This document shows positions 5,526 to 6,428 of a DNA stretch of 6,428 nucleotides, in pieces; within the stretch, counting starts at the first letter, position 1, and the number at the start of each line of letters is the position of its first letter. A program made the position numbers and the translations under genes. The DNA is taken from the NCBI GenBank assembly GCA_021805955.1, contig JAJZDO010000338.1, forward strand, positions 1 through 6,428. Direction: 5' to 3'. The DNA comes from Acidobacteriota bacterium. GTDB taxonomy: Bacteria > Acidobacteriota > Terriglobia > Terriglobales > Acidobacteriaceae. Under the pieces are notes generated by a model, which saw only the letters and a program-made list of their open reading frames with translations, was not told the origin of the DNA and ran no database searches.

Positions 5526-6428
5526 CGGGCTGCAACAAACGGACAGAAATTCCGAAGCGGCATTGGAGGCTGCATGGAAAAAACTTCCTGCCCGGTACCG
5601 CATGCCAACGCACACGCCCACACTGACGGAAGCACAGGCATACTGCCGCGAGCTGGCCGAATCGCACTACGAGAATTTCCACGTAGCAACATGGTTTCTT
5701 CCCAGGCGCTTGCGCCCGCACTTTCAAAGCATTTACGCATACTGCCGTATCTCCGATGACTTGGGAGACGAAGTGGGCGATGCGCAGCTATCGCTGGCGC
5801 TATTGGATTTCTGGAATGGCGAGCTGGACGCCTGCTATCGCGGAATCACGCGTCATCCTGTATTTGTTGCTCTCGCGGAAACGATCCGCGTCTGCAACAT
5901 TCCCAAAAGTCCGTTTGCCGATTTGCTGGTTGCGTTTCGCCAGGACCAGACTGTCACACGCTATCGCACGATGCAGGATGTATTCGGCTACTGCCGCAAT
6001 TCCGCCAATCCGGTTGGACATCTGGTGTTATATGCCTGCGGCCATTGTGAGCCGGAACTGTTTGCGCTTTCAGACTTCACGTGTACAGCCTTGCAGTTGG
6101 CGAACTTCTGGCAGGATGTGCGCGAGGACTATCTGCGCCATCGAATCTATCTTCCGCTGGAAGACATGGAGCGATTTGGTGTTGGCGAGGACCAGATTCG
6201 CGACCGGCGATTTAGCCCTGAATTTCGCAGGCTGATGGAGTATGAAGTGACGTACACGCGGAAATTGTTCGATGCCGGTACTCCCTTGCTTCGCTATGTC
6301 GACAAAGAGATGGCCGTCGACATTGCATTGTTCAGTCGCGGCGGTCAGGAGATTTTACGTGCAATTGAGAGCCAGGGTTACGACGTGCTGCGCTCTCGCC
6401 CCGCCATTTCCAAACCGAGGAAAGCCGC
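5515..6428 (+). CDS. hpnC: HpnC, hydroxysqualene synthase (squalene/phytoene synthase family), 3'-truncated
   Basis: HpnC converts presqualene diphosphate to hydroxysqualene, the middle step of the three-enzyme HpnD-HpnC-HpnE route to squalene. The frame is open from GTG 5515 to the window edge, giving 304 codons with no stop. The trans-isoprenyl diphosphate synthase fold is marked by HYENFHVATWFLP (51-63), the first Asp-rich motif YCRISDDLGDE (76-86), YRTMQDVFGYCRNSANPVG (150-168) and the second Asp-rich motif ANFWQDVREDYLRHRIYLP (196-214), whose acidic residues bind Mg-diphosphate. The GTG start has a good Shine-Dalgarno and keeps the stretch AAWKKLPARYRMP (19-31), which I recall in other HpnC proteins; starting at ATG 5602 would cut it off. 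It overlaps dehydrogenase 2 by 11 bases, so it belongs to the same operon. HpnD is the main alternative, but the ENF...W.LP wording and N-terminal extension favour HpnC. Confidence 0.92.
   Translation, partial: MIGSGLQQTDRNSEAALEAAWKKLPARYRMPTHTPTLTEAQAYCRELAESHYENFHVATWFLPRRLRPHFQSIYAYCRISDDLGDEVGDAQLSLALLDFWNGELDACYRGITRHPVFVALAETIRVCNIPKSPFADLLVAFRQDQTVTRYRTMQDVFGYCRNSANPVGHLVLYACGHCEPELFALSDFTCTALQLANFWQDVREDYLRHRIYLPLEDMERFGVGEDQIRDRRFSPEFRRLMEYEVTYTRKLFDAGTPLLRYVDKEMAVDIALFSRGGQEILRAIESQGYDVLRSRPAISKPRKA

Noticed and set aside
5756..6235. 159-codon + strand ORF inside hpnC
   Set aside because: The overlapping frame encodes both aspartate-rich motifs of HpnC; this frame gives a Trp/Arg/Ser-rich product with no recognisable motif.

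Overview
The window is a stretch of a hopanoid (bacteriohopanepolyol) biosynthesis locus. All genes are on the + strand, and the genes at both ends are cut by the window edges. Protein wording, moderate-to-high GC, and a small intergenic element with GTCATTCTGAGCG-type inverted ends (familiar to me from acidobacterial genomes) suggest an Acidobacteriota member (Terriglobia / Koribacter-like). That assignment rests on memory of gene order and sequence style, not on a search.

Layout: (1) bases 1-948, 3' part of hpnH, the radical-SAM enzyme that makes adenosylhopane; (2) 945-1370, a small uncharacterised protein coupled to hpnH by an ATGA overlap, with a central segment resembling an Sm/SH3-like beta-barrel; (3) 1371-1614, the only sizeable non-coding gap, holding an inverted-end repeat element (1423-1530) and a 16-bp direct repeat; (4) 1615-2610, hpnA, the hopanoid-associated SDR/NDP-sugar-epimerase-like protein; (5) 2607-3284, hpnG, the nucleoside phosphorylase-like enzyme that removes adenine from adenosylhopane; (6) 3286-4380 and 4398-5525, two tandem zinc-dependent medium-chain dehydrogenases; (7) 5515 to the window end, 5' part of hpnC, hydroxysqualene synthase, best read from a GTG start that overlaps the second dehydrogenase.

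From hpnA onward the genes overlap or lie within 17 bases of each other, so they look like one transcription and translation unit. Together they cover both ends of the pathway: hpnC works on the route to squalene, while hpnH and hpnG build the C35 side chain on the hopene skeleton. The step from ribosylhopane to the open-chain polyol (bacteriohopanetetrol) has, to my knowledge, no firmly assigned enzyme. The two polyol-dehydrogenase-like proteins placed directly after hpnG are candidates for it or for another side-chain redox step. This pair and the small hpnH-coupled protein are the main points worth testing.
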